A DNA stretch of 64,000 nucleotides from Sycobia sp. Sy_11 (GCA_018907035.1 JACCIC010000064.1:1410501-1474500); one strand, 5' to 3'; shown: positions 42,282 through 54,373, counted from the first letter of the stretch. A program made the numbers and translations. The notes: a model not told the origin generated them from the letters alone.

Positions 42282-44001
42282 TTATAACAGAAAATGCGTT
42301 TCCGCTCGGGGCATCTATCTGCCCAATGGCCTTGTCTATTGCATATCCATTACGGTCGATCATCTTCGTCGTGGTTTCTTCGTTCTGTGCGTGATCACGG
42401 TGATTCACGACGTGTTTTTTCGTACTCTGGATATTTATCGTTGCGTTTTCTTATAGGTCATCTGGGATAACGATTTTGGTCTCTGTTTCCTCGAGCTGGG
42501 CAGTAGTCGCGAGAGGTGCTGGTTATACGGGTCCTGTTACGTGGGGACGGGTTCGTCCCATGGTTTTCTTGGTGTTGGGATAAGGTTATCTTCCCGGTTC
42601 CGTCTACTTCGAGAAGAGCCTTTGCTGTGTTCTTTCTTAGTTGTTAATATCGTTGCCGGTGGTTCGGCCAACGTTACGTGTTTTGGCTGTTCCTCGTGCT
42701 TTCGTCTAGTGCTGCCAGTCTAGATTGTCTGGTCGCTCTTCAAGACTGTGAGTAGGCTGCGATGTCATTAGGCAGATCCCTGCTGCTGGCGGCTCCTTGT
42801 AACGACGAGTTAGCTCTTTCTTAAGTTTCATCTGCTGCCCTAGTTGCTGCAGCTCATCTAGTGTTTTAAAGTCCGCCCAATTTATCTTGCCGATAAAGGT
42901 AGGGTTTATATTTCGATATATTCTATCTAGTTGTATCTTTGGTGGTAATAGTGGCGACACCTTTCCTAATATTGCCCTCATACCTATTAAGTATGACCCT
43001 ATTGACTCATTGGAACCTTGCCTCCTATCTCAAAGTTCCTCTTCTAACCGTAATGTATAGTCAATAGGTCGGAATTGTTGTCGCAGTACTGTCTTTAGGT
43101 GTTCTAGTGTTTGCCACTGTTTATAAATTGGCCTTGCCCATGTACGAGCAAATCCGCATAATATTCCTGGTATTAGTTTTAATATATCTGCCGCGGAGAT
43201 ATATAGGCTTTCGCAAATCTCTTCCAATCTTTCGATGAACTCTTCTACGTCTTCTTGCGGCGTCCGAATACTTTCCATTGTTTAAGCAGCTGGCCTGCTC
43301 GTGTTTCCTTAAGGTACGTGCTGTCATATGACCTGTTTTGATGCCACGTTTGTGTATTAGGGATTCTGTTGAACGTATGCAGCACTGGTGGTGCTGGCTC
43401 TTCTGCATGCCTGTTGTTGTCTTGGGCTGCGGCGGTAAATAGTTCTGGTTTTTGCTGTCGCATGCTCACAGTATACTGCTATATCCACAGATTATAGGGG
43501 TCACTCCATAGTCCTGGTAGGTTGTATCGGCAAATTTGTACTGGGGACCGGTGGTGATGGCTATTGGCCCATATTATACCCTCCGAACGGGGTATTTATT
43601 GGGAAATATCATGGCGGTGTCGTCATGACTGATTTTGGTGGAGGGCTCTGCTGAGCGGCAGCGTTCTGCGCTTCCCCGTTAACAGCTGTTGCTTTATTGG
43701 ATTTATCTCATCTTTTATCTCAAGAGTTGAAGACTTTTGATATCTCCGAAATGTCTGGATGAATCTCATCGTTCATTTCATTCCACTCAGCAGCGCTGTT
43801 TCCAAAAAGTCGTCGCAGCTCAAATTGGACTAGTCTGTCTCGAAGAGCTTCGATATTATCTTGCGTTTTGATGTTGTGTTGTCTTGCTTCTTGAATAAGT
43901 TGTTCTGGCGTCATTACTGTGAAAAGGCTATTTAACCTTTTTTCTTCGTGGGCCAGTGCCTGACATGTTGATGGCTTTTCTTCCATTTTACTCAAGTACA
44001 T
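42200..44001 (-). pseudogene. Gag of gypsy element E
   Basis: Minus-strand start ATG 44001 (MYLSKMEEK) or the next Met at 43986. The first 93 codons include LIQEARQHNIKTQDNIEALRD, resembling a SAP-type helix-loop-helix. After a frame break the capsid-like region follows at 43278-43030 (EDVEEFIERLEEICESLYIS, AARTWARPIYKQWQTLEHLK-like) and 42981-42706 (RAILGKVSPLLPPKIQLD). A CX2C-type knuckle (CYNCSEDGV...NCTRC) is visible near 42270-42230. Four frame breaks or more, so inactive. Confidence 0.75.
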
Positions 44002-46565
44002 ATAACACCGATAAAAAATTATATATATATATATATATATATATTATTGAGGTATTGTTTATATAATTATATATATCTAGTTTATATATAATTTACTATA
44101 CAATGATAGATTAGAATCTTGTTTTTATAAACTATTGTTATATCTGTTAATATACACATCTATTTTAAGATTTATAGGTTCGATAAAAGCAAATCTACCT
44201 ATACTTAGACTTATTTTCACTTATAATTAGCAGTCTTTTCTTTTTTTTTATAATAGTTAGCTTATTAAATTAAAGATAAAAAATTTTGAAATTGCTATCT
44301 CTATTAAAATGCTGTATTGTTAATCTTTACTCCTTTGTTTTTCAAGCTTACTTTATTTTATTTATTTCTGTATTTCTGTTTTTGAACCAAATCCTAAAAT
44401 TTTCGTTGCATCAGGTAAATATTTGCTTTGTCTTTCTCTTTCTCTTTTTTTTATTATTATTATTATATTACTTGATAATATTTATTAATTATTGATGCTA
44501 TTATATTTGTTATGCAGGTATTATTATAGTGAGGAATTTTAAAAGTTATTAACTTTTTGTTGCCGATGAAAGAAAATCATTATATTCAGTGGTCTGAAGC
44601 GATAGAAAGAGAGAAAAAAAAATTAGAAAAATTTTCAAAAAAAAATGTTGAAGTTGAAATAATTTAATTCAGCATCCTTTTTACGTTTCTATAAAATCAG
44701 AGAAAATTGCAAAAAAAAATTATTTTTTTTGTTTATTTATGCGAAAATAAATTATTTTTTATTTATTAGTTTTTTGTTATTAAATAAATGAGATGTTTGT
44801 CCTCATTAGCCTTTCTGACTGGTTATTTTAAATTTGAAACCTATTGTTGAGTTCTTTTTCCAAGTTGCATGTTATTTATTTATTTATTTATTTATATATT
44901 AATCTATTATTATTAATTGTTTAGGTTGTTTATGTTTTAAGTACTCTTCTATTATTTCTATGTCATCTGGTTCTGCTTATTCTTCACTATTTACCTTGTA
45001 GTTATGTTTTGATTCTCTTTTTGTTATTTATTATTAATTATTATTTCAATTATTTATTATTTCCTCAACTGTTAATTATTTAGTTAATACTTAAAAATTG
45101 AATACCAGACCAGACAATCTCTATTGTTCTTCGTTGATAAAAAGAAAGAATTTTCTGTTATGGTTTTGAATTATTTAAGAATCTTGTTTATTATAAAAAA
45201 ATTATTTATACTATTGTTATTGTGAAATTATCGATATTGTAATTTTGTATTTCCAGGATATCATCTATGATTTCAAAGCTGGTACAAATTGGTCAGTTAT
45301 TTATTGTTTAATTTTAATTGTATTATAAAACTAGTTAGTTGTTGTAATAATAATAATATTACAAAATTACGCTTGTAATCTCGTACAAGCGCACCTTATT
45401 TTCCTCTCACTTCTATGCTTATAATAGCTTATTCTGTGAATGCTTCAGTCATGAGTATATTTATTTATTTAATTAAAAGATGTTTTTTTTGTAAATAGCT
45501 TACCTTCAATTTCTGCTCCTGCAGTTTCAATCGTTTGAGAACAAAAGGAATTAAAATCCAATATCAAAGTTGTGATTGTCAAAAAATTTGTTTATTCACT
45601 TATTTATTTATTTATTATCTTCTTTATTGTGAATTTATTGATTTTATCGTTGCCTGATGTGTTTAACAAATTTTTATGATCACCTCTATTTTAAAATCTT
45701 ACCTTATAATAAAATACATTTTAACACATACATATTCGTGACAGCTAAGTTGATCCCACGCTGTGCAATTGTTAATTATTTATTGACTATCTTATAATTT
45801 TCAGTTCCTTGTTGCTTTTATTATAATATCTATTTTAAAATACTTTCCAGTGAAAAAAAGCGGTATCTGGAACCAGTTCTATCTGGTAGCAAACTATAAG
45901 GCACCGAGACCCTCGTATGGTATAAAATACTCTTAAAGTATTTTTGCCAAAATTGGTAATTATTTTTAAATAAATCCTAATGTAATTACCACCATTGCTG
46001 TGGTTCATACAAGTCTGTTACACTTTGCTGGGCCAGAAAATTCCTTTTCTTCTCTCGCTTTTGATGTTTTTAATCTCTTATGTATATGCACTACATTTGA
46101 CGTATATAGGTTATACGTGTACTACCTTATATAGCAGATAGATATTAACTTCTATGTATGTTATAATCACTAGCACTTTCACTGGATTTCAATAAGTATA
46201 ACTGAATACTAGGTTGAAAAGGCGTGTACTCGCTGGAACTTCTGCTGGATATTATTAACTTGCACAGGGATAGTTTGCGCAATGCATATATAAACAGAGA
46301 CTTATAACACTTCTATCACATTTAAAAACAAATAGATATAACATTTATCGAGTCTTCTTGTTTTCGCGATTATTCTTCTGCCTTTCAGACTGCCAATTAG
46401 CAACAGAAAATATATTTTAAGCAAAAAGCTTGACTGCTGAGCAATATACATACATATTGCTCGTCGAGGGCCTGTTTTTACTAACAGGTTTTATTAGTCA
46501 AAATTTTTATTTTTCACCGAATCTCTCCCAATTTAATTTCCACTATTGGTGTAGTGGTCCTGCAC
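44002..46565. other. AT-rich stretch between gypsy E gag and the LTR-like repeat
   Basis: About 2.5 kb, very AT-rich, with a short (TA)n at 44021-44043 and a TTTA-type run near 44880. No coding signal. It may be the leader of gypsy E if the LTR-like repeat at 46570-47415 is its 5' LTR; strand and order agree, but no PBS is recognisable. Confidence 0.45.
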
Positions 46566-46569
46566 AACA

Positions 46570-46979
46570 TTTGTCTTGCAGAATCAAAAAGAATTGACTT
46601 TTACATCCAAGGTGAACGGGGAACGGGAATGACTAAGTCGATCTCTTTCAAGTCACGTAACAACAAGTTATTTATTGGAGATCACAAATAATGATACTCT
46701 TTAGCCTAAACGGGATATATTACATACGATTTCGCGCACTCGCGAATTACGCGTACAATTTTCCGTGTGACGGCGACGAACACCAGGGAGCGGGTTCCGC
46801 AGACATAGGTGTATACAGCAGGACGGAGAAAGGGGGGACGCGAAGCGTTGAGGTTTCCAACGAGACGCTCGCGCGCGTGGCCGTGCAACGATCCAAAGAG
46901 GCTTCTTGCCAAAGGGTTCTCGGCGCCGCTGCTTCCTCACGATGCTGTGGCTTCCACTTGATTTGCGATCTTCCTCAGG

Positions 46980-47025
<46 letters not shown>

Positions 47026-47412
47026 TTTGGGATTGGCTTCCCTCCTTCGCTCTATCACTTTCGCTGAGCTTTCGGATTCAGAGACGATACTCACTCAGGA
47101 ATACCGTGAGGACGGTCGTGGATCAGGCGTGGATCCTGGAACATCCACCGATGTGGACACAGCTGGTGCGTCGAGATGGTCAGGATGCGGATGGCAACAG
47201 GATCGAGAGAGAGAATTGAATAGTTTTAATGGTGCCTCTTCTTGATGCGATAGTCTTCCTCAACAGCTTCGAGACGAAGAAGGTTTCTTCTCTCTACTTC
47301 CTCCTTGGTGGGCGGACGTCGCGAAGTCTTGCGGCTCGCGCTTCGCGCATTTGCGCCTTCACGCGCGAACTCTCGGTTTCAATCCAACCGCGAACCGGCC
47401 GTTTGGTCGGTC

Positions 47413-47415
<3 letters not shown>
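46570..47415 (-). mobile_element. LTR-like repeat, family H copy 2
   Basis: On the minus strand it starts TGTGACCGACC at 47415, directly against (TA)n, and matches 926-1785 along its length, including a CT/GA tract and the end with CCGTTCCCCGTTC. It lies upstream of and on the same strand as gypsy E, so it could be that element's 5' LTR. Long frames on both strands here reflect GC-rich sequence. Confidence 0.65.
46980..47030. repeat. (CT)n microsatellite
   Basis: CT repeats with two TTT interruptions inside LTR-like repeat H. Confidence 0.9.

Positions 47416-47463
<48 letters not shown>
47416..47463. repeat. (TA)n microsatellite
   Basis: 48 bp of TA repeats touching the LTR-like repeat. Confidence 0.95.
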
Positions 47464-47470
<7 letters not shown>

Positions 47471-48166
47471 TATGCGCAAGAATATCTGCATTTATTTTAG
47501 TTTTTTTCCAAGCATCCCGTCTCGAATATTGTCAGATATCACCTCTCCTACAGTTTCCAATGTTTCCAACTCCTCTTCCTTTATGACACTGCAGCTGCAG
47601 TTGCCGCACCGGCTACTATACTACTCTTTCCCGCCCCGTTCCTCTCTTGCAGCAGATTGAACTACTCATCGCTGCGTGCACAGCTATATATCCACTTCTA
47701 CTTTTCTATTCGGACCTTGTCCTGTAGTATCCTACCTTTACCGATCGTAAATGGACCTTCTTCGCGGTTCTACCTTATCAAGCAACAGTGCCATTTTTAG
47801 AATTTTTGTTTAAATTGGGCCTAGCATACATGGTATCCAGATATTTACGCCGTAGAATATTTCTTCAAAGTCCAGGAGATAAAGATTTCATCTAGTGCCT
47901 TTGCTTTGATAGATCTCATAATAGTGGGACAAATAAAGAAAGTTTATAACTTAAGTAATAAGAAATTATAAGATGATTATAAATTTAAATATGTAAAATT
48001 AATCTTTTTATTTTTTTAATGAGGATTAATAAATAATTACACCTCGGCTTAAATACAATCTTGTTAATTTATTTCATCTTACACAGACATTTTACATATT
48101 TTATTCTAATAAATTCATATTATCTTCACCCAAATATTTTATAAATAATTTAAGTTTAATTACATA
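47464..48166. other. Unrecognised sequence
   Basis: The first 450 bp are less AT-rich and may be decayed retrotransposon sequence on the minus strand, where a GPFTIGK-like string is legible near 47750. Too degraded to assign. The rest is AT-rich. Confidence 0.3.
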
Positions 48167-48406
48167 CTAGCACATATTGTTGAAAAATCTTTCATCTTTC
48201 GTCAAAATCTTTGAAATTCGGTTAGGTAAAAAAAATTGGAATTCACATTCAACACTGTACACAGCGACCACTATTTTCCACCCCAATTTGGCATTAAATT
48301 TCCTGATTTTTTTAATCATATAATTTCTATTTCTTTCTAATTCAGCAATATTGTTAGTGCAAAGAAAGTCACCTCCTGCGATATGGTTCAATATTTTTAA
48401 ATCCAT
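48167..48406 (-). CDS. Unrecognised 79-codon open frame
   Basis: MDLKILNHIAGGDFLCTNN to FFNNMC. Composition is more protein-like than neighbouring frames, with aromatic, Cys and charged residues mixed (VAVYSVECEFQFFLP). No motif that I can name and no partner in the window. It may be the tail of a transposon protein. Low confidence that it is a gene. Confidence 0.25.
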   Translation of the reverse strand: MDLKILNHIAGGDFLCTNNIAELERNRNYMIKKIRKFNAKLGWKIVVAVYSVECEFQFFLPNRISKILTKDERFFNNMC

Positions 48407-49029
48407 CTGAACAATTTTATAAACTGTTTTAAAAATTTTTTACATAATTATTTTATACTATTAACAATTAAACTTTTAAAAACAGACCTGAAGAGATGAA
48501 TTATCTATTTGTATACAGTCTTCATTAAAATTTTATATGAAATCAGTACTCGTTAGCTCTGCTATCAATTAATCAGAAGACTCAGCACCAGGGAACGTTA
48601 TTTCAGGGCTCAATTCTATTATCTATGATTGTCGTTACACGAAATACCGCTTGCTAACAATTTTAATCAACCATTAAACATTGAATAACTCATCTTTCTC
48701 TACAGTCGCATTTTTTGGGTCATCCTTCCCCGTCCATAACGTCTATCTCCACTCCATTATCTATTTTCATGTTGATCATGCGCCGCCGCCGTTTTCACAA
48801 GATTTCCTGTTCTCCACTCACTATTCCAATCCTGATCTGCTCAGGAGACCTTTGTAAAGTCTTGTCACTTTTATCGTTTCCATGCAAGTTCTGACTTTTT
48901 TAGTTGGGCATTAAGATACTACTACTTACGCCATCTTCTATTCCGGTTACAAGTTGTCCAGTAGACACTTGTACTATTTATGCATTTGCAGGGTCGTCAC
49001 TAATCCTTGTAACGATTTTTTCATTTAAT
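48407..49029. other. Non-coding stretch
   Basis: No feature recognised. Confidence 0.45.
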
Positions 49030-49951
49030 ACACGTTCATATTCACGAATTCTGTAATGAATTCAAAGCAATAATTTAAATGTAGTTTTGTCGACTGCTTA
49101 TATACAAATTAATAAATATTTTTTTTCATTGGTCTTGCAGTCCAATGAATTTTTTTGTGTTTTGATGTATTAATGCTAATGTAGATGTATATTGATGTTG
49201 TTACGTATTATTTTCGATTGATTTGATTGGACTGTAAGGCCAATGAAAAAATATTTATTAATGAATTCAAAGCTTTTTTTGTTTTTTCGTTTGTAAAATA
49301 TGAAGATTGAGATAGAGATTATTCTCAGGATAATCTGATGCATCCAATTCATGACTATCCTTCCGCATGTAGTCATACATGTCAAAATTTTTTACTTCGT
49401 ATATAAGGCTATCGGTATCTGTATATAATAATGTACAGTTTTGACATACTCTATTTTGCATATATTCATAATGAAATCTGTAAACTAGAGTTTTGGATAA
49501 ATTTCTAGCATGATTCGTCTTTTCACTATTTAAATCAATATAATCTTTAGTTCTTTTCCAGAGCGACCTCTAATATATATTCAGTAGGAAAATCTTCTGC
49601 TATATTAAGATATTTGTTTTCATAATCCACATTTTCAAGCCACTCAAAGCCTCTGTAAGGAAGATATTGTGTCATAGCTGAGCCGTAAAGATTATTTACA
49701 TCATAATAGAGCAAATAGGTATTTTCTTTTGTCTTATCAAAGTGGCTACTCATGTATTTATGATTTGCTTTTGCATATCAATTAAAACGTTGGCTAATAC
49801 CACCTCTAATACATCTTTCAATAAACACAAGCTTAAAAGTATTTTCTAATATACGATGCTCTTTTAGATAGGAGGCTAATTTATCGAAAGCATAAAGCAT
49901 AAAGCGAAATGAATCAATAAATCTGACACTAATGTCTATGCCTTTTACATA
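49030..49951 (-). pseudogene. Protein-primed-type DNA polymerase B fragment (Polinton/Maverick-like)
   Basis: Minus-strand pieces in order: RFIDSFRFMLYAFDKLASYL (late exonuclease region), FIERCIRGGISQ, YYDVNNLYGSAMTQYLPYRG (polymerase motif A, DxxNLY), FPTEYILEVAL, then after a deletion LVYRFHYEYMQ and LLYTDTDSLIYEV (motif C, DTDS), DASDYPENNLY, and after the inserted 191-bp element FEFITEF. This order matches family-B polymerases of Polinton/Maverick elements. The motif B region is missing. No integrase, capsid or packaging ATPase gene lies nearby, so it is an isolated remnant. Confidence 0.8.
49069..49259. mobile_element. 191-bp Penelope-related element with 14-bp target duplication
   Basis: Flanked by the perfect direct repeat AATGAATTCAAAGC at 49055-49068 and 49260-49273. 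It begins with GTCGACTGC...TATATACAAATTAATAAAT and has inverted ends (TTAATAAATATTTTT...CATTGGTCTTGCAGTCCAAT and its inverted counterpart). It shares these ends with the elements at 37392-38853 and 58541-59042. It has no room for a hammerhead or coding region and looks like a minimal non-autonomous derivative. It interrupts the DNA polymerase remnant. Confidence 0.88.
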
Positions 49952-50519
49952 TGGCTGCCACTTACAATTAGTGCGCCGGTGCCGTCTAGATCCGTTTGCG
50001 ATGGTAAGGCGGCGATGGCAGACCCTCGGAGGGTAGCGGGTGGCTTTCCAAGCCACTGAAGGAGGCGGTGTTTACGCAGACTCTAACCCCCGAAAGAAGT
50101 GATCGATCCGCATTGGAAAGGAACCGGGTAGCAGATTGGCTTGGGCTCGATCACCCGGGTGACGTCGAGCTGCGAGCTTGCGGACTGTCACCCGTGGAGG
50201 CGTTTACAGGTACGGCAATCGAGACTTCGCATGGGCCAGGTGACAGCCGCATACAATTTTGTTAGTTTTCTTTTGCGTGAACTCGCACGTAGCACTGCAG
50301 ACATCTAATTATATTCGCGCGCGATGTCCCTGCGCTCTCTCTCTTACTTACCTCTTCGCCGGTGTGTTAGTACGCCAGCCTGTAACATTACTATAAATTA
50401 AATATACATACAAATAACCAAGCGTATGTACATATATTTATATACAGGCTATGACGGGAGAGAGAGAGCATCGGGACGTATGATAGCAAACATAAGTGTC
50501 GCTTGCGATCCCCGTCACT
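49952..50519 (-). mobile_element. LTR-like element, family G, truncated copy
   Basis: On the minus strand it starts TAGTGACGGGGATCGC at 50519 beside (TA)n. It matches solo LTR G near its start (CTGTAACAT/CTGTTACAGG-type segment, GCCGGTG, GAGAGAG) and again at CTAATTGTAAGTGGCAGCC (about 49955-49975). It then stops at the polymerase remnant, so it is truncated or was joined there by a rearrangement. Confidence 0.65.
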
Positions 50520-50541
50520 ATATATATATATATATATATAC
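50520..50541. repeat. (TA)n microsatellite
   Basis: 22 bp of TA repeats touching the LTR-like element. Confidence 0.9.
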
Positions 50542-50925
50542 ATACCAGCATCCCCCGTCTCGGCTTCTCCCGAGATAATAATTTAACCGATTTCAGAAGC
50601 AATTCAATAATATCTAAGTAAAAAGTACTCTATATATAAAAATTTATATTACTATAAAGAATTGACTATAATTTATCTATCGTCCCTTCTGTATAAAAAG
50701 CTGCTTCAATGTAGCGTCCACTTTATAAAAAGAAGTGTATATTGAATAAGGTTTAAGACACTTGAATTTAATAAAGGATAATAAAAGTTGTTAAAATAAA
50801 CTAATTAGATTTATATTAAAAGGAATTGGCATTGAGAGAATAAAAACTTAAATGTCATTTCTTTCATTACAGGTATGAGTTAATATATAGTTAGGTTTTA
50901 AGTATTGTAAATATATCTTATAAAA
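50542..50925. other. AT-rich stretch without a gene
   Basis: No feature recognised. Confidence 0.5.
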
Positions 50926-50927
50926 TA

Positions 50928-52213
50928 TTAGGAGTGTGAATAAGTCTTTCCCGTTTTTTGTAAGAGATGGCGCCACCAATACTGTGCGAGTATTCAATGG
51001 TTACATATGTCATAATCAAAGCTTATTCATATGTCAACAATTCCATACTAACACATTAGTTAAAATTTTTTCGCATCATAAATTTTTGATATCGTGAAAA
51101 TGTCGAAATTTGAGCCGAGTCGACGTCATTTGCGGGAAGTTTCACTTTATTGGTTCAATTTGAAGAAATCTGCTGCCCAGACGCATCGATTGCTTCAGGA
51201 GGCTTATGGAGAAGGTTGTGTCGATGATTCAAGTGTTCGCGGGTGGTTTCGACGCTTCAAAAGCGGTGATTTCGACGTGGAAGACAAGGAGCGTTCCGGG
51301 CGGCCGCAAATCTTTGAAGATCGAGAATTGGCGACTTTGCTTGATGAAGATTCTTGTCAAACGCAAGAAGAACTTGCTGAAGCATTGGGAGTTGACCGAT
51401 CAACCATTTCCAAGCGTTTGAAAGCCATGGGAATGATCCAAAAGCAAGGAAATTGGGTGCCGTACGAACTGAAGCTGAGAGACGTCGAACGGCGTTTTTT
51501 CACTTGCGAACAGCTGCTTCAGCGACATAAAAGAAAGGGTTTTCTGCATCGTATCGTGACTGGCGATGAAAAGGGGATACGTTACGATAATCCGAAGCGA
51601 AGAAAATCATGGGGACTACCCGGCCATGCATCATCATCGACGGCCAAGCCAAATATTCATGGCGCCAAGCTCATGCTCTGTATATGGTGGGACCAGCTAG
51701 GTGTGGTTTACTATGAGCTTCTGAAACCGAATGAAAGGATCACAGGCGAGGTCTATCGACGACAATTGATGCGTTTGAGCCGCGCACTGCGAGAAAAACG
51801 GCCACAATACTCCGACAGGCACGACAAAGTTATTTTGCAACATGACAATGCTCGCCCACATGTTGCACCGCCGGTGAAAACATACTTAGAAACGCTCAAA
51901 TGGGAAGTCCTGCCCCACCCGCCGTATAGTCCAGACGTTGCTCCGTCTGATTACCATCTCTTCAGATCGATGACGCATGGCCTAGCTGACCAGCACTTCC
52001 ATTCCTACGAGGAAGCCAAAAAATGGGTGGATGACTGAATAGAGGCCAAACCAGTCGAATTTTTTCGCAACGGGATTCGTATGTTGCCAGAAAGATGGCA
52101 AAAAGTTGTAGCTAGCGATGGCCAATACTTTCAATAATTCATTTGTAACCATTTTTTCACATTAAAGACTCAAAATTTGAAAAAAAACGGGAAAGACTTA
52201 TTCACATACCTGA
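50928..52213 (+). mobile_element. Mariner element, near-complete
   Basis: 1286 bp, the usual mariner length. TA duplications at 50926-50927 and 52214-52215. 5' end TTAGGAGTGTGAATAAG, 3' end TCAGGTATGTGAATAAG on the opposite strand, each extending through TCTTTCCCG into a T run. It differs from the deleted copy at 2469 by scattered substitutions only, so both derive from a fairly recent burst. Confidence 0.96.
51100..52137 (+). pseudogene. Mariner transposase with one premature stop
   Basis: From ATG 51100 the frame would be 345 codons, exactly the Mos1 length. It has an N-terminal helix-turn-helix (residues about 1-60), a second one (about 88-112, EELAEALGVDRSTISKRL), the linker motif WVPYEL (119-124), and the catalytic triad Asp156 (VTGDE), Asp249 (HDNARPH) and Asp284 (SPDVAPSDYHLF), spacing DD34D. 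The only visible break is TGA at 52036-52038 (codon 313), where the deleted copy has TGG. The last 32 codons follow in frame. The residue after VTGDEK is Gly where family members usually have Trp, which may also matter. Confidence 0.95.
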
Positions 52214-52337
52214 TAATATATGATATAAAAGAATAAAACTCTTTCATTACAGAGAGCAACACAGTTTTCAATTTCATGCCGATAAATTTATAAAACATTA
52301 AAAAACGACATTTCCTTAAATAAGTATAATAGAAACA

Positions 52338-53200
52338 TTAAAATTTGAATTTACAATAATAGCAGAAAAAGATAGTAAGACTAAGTGTTGCGTTTTAACC
52401 TCAATAACAACACAAGATGGAAAAATATTTAGGATACCAACAAACCTTCAAACATTATCACTAAATAAAGAATTAGTAGTAACAGAAGCATTTAAAAAAA
52501 TAAAAAATACATTAACAAAAACGCATCAGTCAAGGAAGATATGGATTAGTCTAAATGAAAAATTAAAAAAAATTTATCTTGACGAAGATAACAATTTAAT
52601 ATTTGATAATTACTTATTAGGAGAAATAACAATACCCAATCTAACGCAAATGGGTATTACAGAAAAAGGATTAACACGAATAATGGAGACGATAATGAAT
52701 ACACACTCCGAACATAACCAAAGTGCAAATAAAAAAAATCTAAAAAAAATAACAGAACAATTTGTACTAGATAAGTTTTCAAATAAGAATTCTAACGTTG
52801 ACCAATGGCTAGATTTTTTTGAAAGTGAATGTAATCGATTAGAAATAGAAAAAGATGAAGAAAAAATAGAAATTCTTAGATTATTTTTAGAAGGCTCATG
52901 TTTAGACTGGTATAGCTCCATGCTTATAAATTTTACATTTCAATCAGAATGGGAAATATGGAAACAAAATCTTAAAGAGACATACGTAGATAAAGGATGG
53001 TCAACAATATAATATGCAATTTCTTATAAATATATAAATGGATCGGTTTTAGACTATGCTTTAAAAAAAGAAAGAATATTATTAGAAATAAACAAAAAAA
53101 TAGACAAAACAACTTTAATTGATTTAATTACAGCAGAATTACCAGATTTTATAACCAATAAAATAAATAGACATTTAAAATAAACAAAGGACCTTTATAA
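52338..53200 (+). pseudogene. Gag of a gypsy-type element (F)
   Basis: A frame open from about 52338 to a TAA at 53010 includes DSKTKCCVLTSITTQDGKIF and the capsid-like DQWLDFFESECNRLEIEKDE and LFLEGSCLDWYSSML. Homologous-looking sequence continues after the stop to about 53180. A following frame (53205-53456) has CRICEKQGKSNRYHPEASYW, a CCHC-type knuckle in which the last Cys appears replaced. No ATG is evident at the left. Strongly A-rich codon use, unlike gypsy A/B/D. Confidence 0.75.
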
Positions 53201-53486
53201 TGAATTGCGAAGCTTGGAACAATTAGTAAAAAAGAACAATCCTCAAAAAAAGGAAAAAAATATAAGATTCACATTTGAAGAAAAAAAACCATGTAGAATA
53301 TGTGAAAAACAAGGAAAAAGTAATCGTTATCACCCTGAAGCTTCTTATTGGTTTAAAACGGATAATATAAATGAAAAGAAAAAACAGACACTAATAAAAT
53401 ACATCCACAATTCAGAAATTGAGGCGGAACTAAATAAAACCGATCGAAAAAACTAGTAATGCTACCACTAATCAAAGTTAAAATAC

Positions 53487-54373
53487 TTGTGTAAAACTCC
53501 AATAAAAGCGTTTGGAATATATGATTCTGGGTCAAACGTCTCCTTAGTTAACAGAAAATTATTGAAAATAAAAAAGAATAATAATGCACATTGTACAAAT
53601 ATTCGGACAATCAGTGGTACAAAAAAATTAGAAGGGATAATTAAAGTAAAGATTAAAATTTTTGATATTGAAAATGATACTGAACTATTTATTATAGATG
53701 AACAAAATTTTCAATACAATATCTTAATAGGGCGAGATATGATAAAAAAATTTTAATTAACTCAAGATGAAAATTTAAAGATTACTCAGAAAAACACTAA
53801 TTCAAAAGTAGACGATTCTCACAAATTACAAACTATTAAAACAAATGTAAGGTAAATTTTGATGAGTACATTTCAGTTGAAAAGTGAAATGGATTGAGAA
53901 GTGAAATGGATGAAAATAGAAAACAAAAAATAGAAAAACTTATAAATAAATATAAATCGATTTTTGCAATTGACAAATATGATATAGGTACCGTAAAAGA
54001 GTACGAGGCTCATATTGACTTATTATTAGATAAATATTGCGCAAAAAGACCGTACAGATGCTCAATAACTGATAGAAAAGAAATAGAACAACTAGTTGCA
54101 AAATTATAAGAAAGAAAAGTAATTGATGAATCCTATATTCCATTCGCAGCCCCGGTTACTTTAGTTTACAAAAAAGACTAGGATAAAAAAATAGATTATG
54201 CATAGACTTCAGGGAACTTAGTAAAATTGTGGTACCTCAATCGCAGCCATTCCCACTGATTGAGGACTTAATAGAAAAAACAAGAGATTGCAAATATTTC
54301 AAAACATTGGATATAAACTCAGCGTTTTGGAGCAATTCCGCTGCGAATTGAGGATAGACATAAAACTGCATTT
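53487..54373 (+). pseudogene. Protease and first half of reverse transcriptase, gypsy F
   Basis: Protease: GIYDSGSNVSLVNRKLL (DSGS active site) and YNILIGRDMIKKF. RT start: YEAHIDLLLDKYCAKRPYRC, EIEQLVAKL, stop, ERKVIDESYIPFAAPVTLVY, FKTLDINSAFWSI (a shifted frame begins inside this) and IEDRHKTAFVTQ, the conserved HKTAF motif of Ty3/gypsy polymerases. Immediately after it the sequence reads as BEL/Pao reverse transcriptase in the same frame. Confidence 0.8.
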
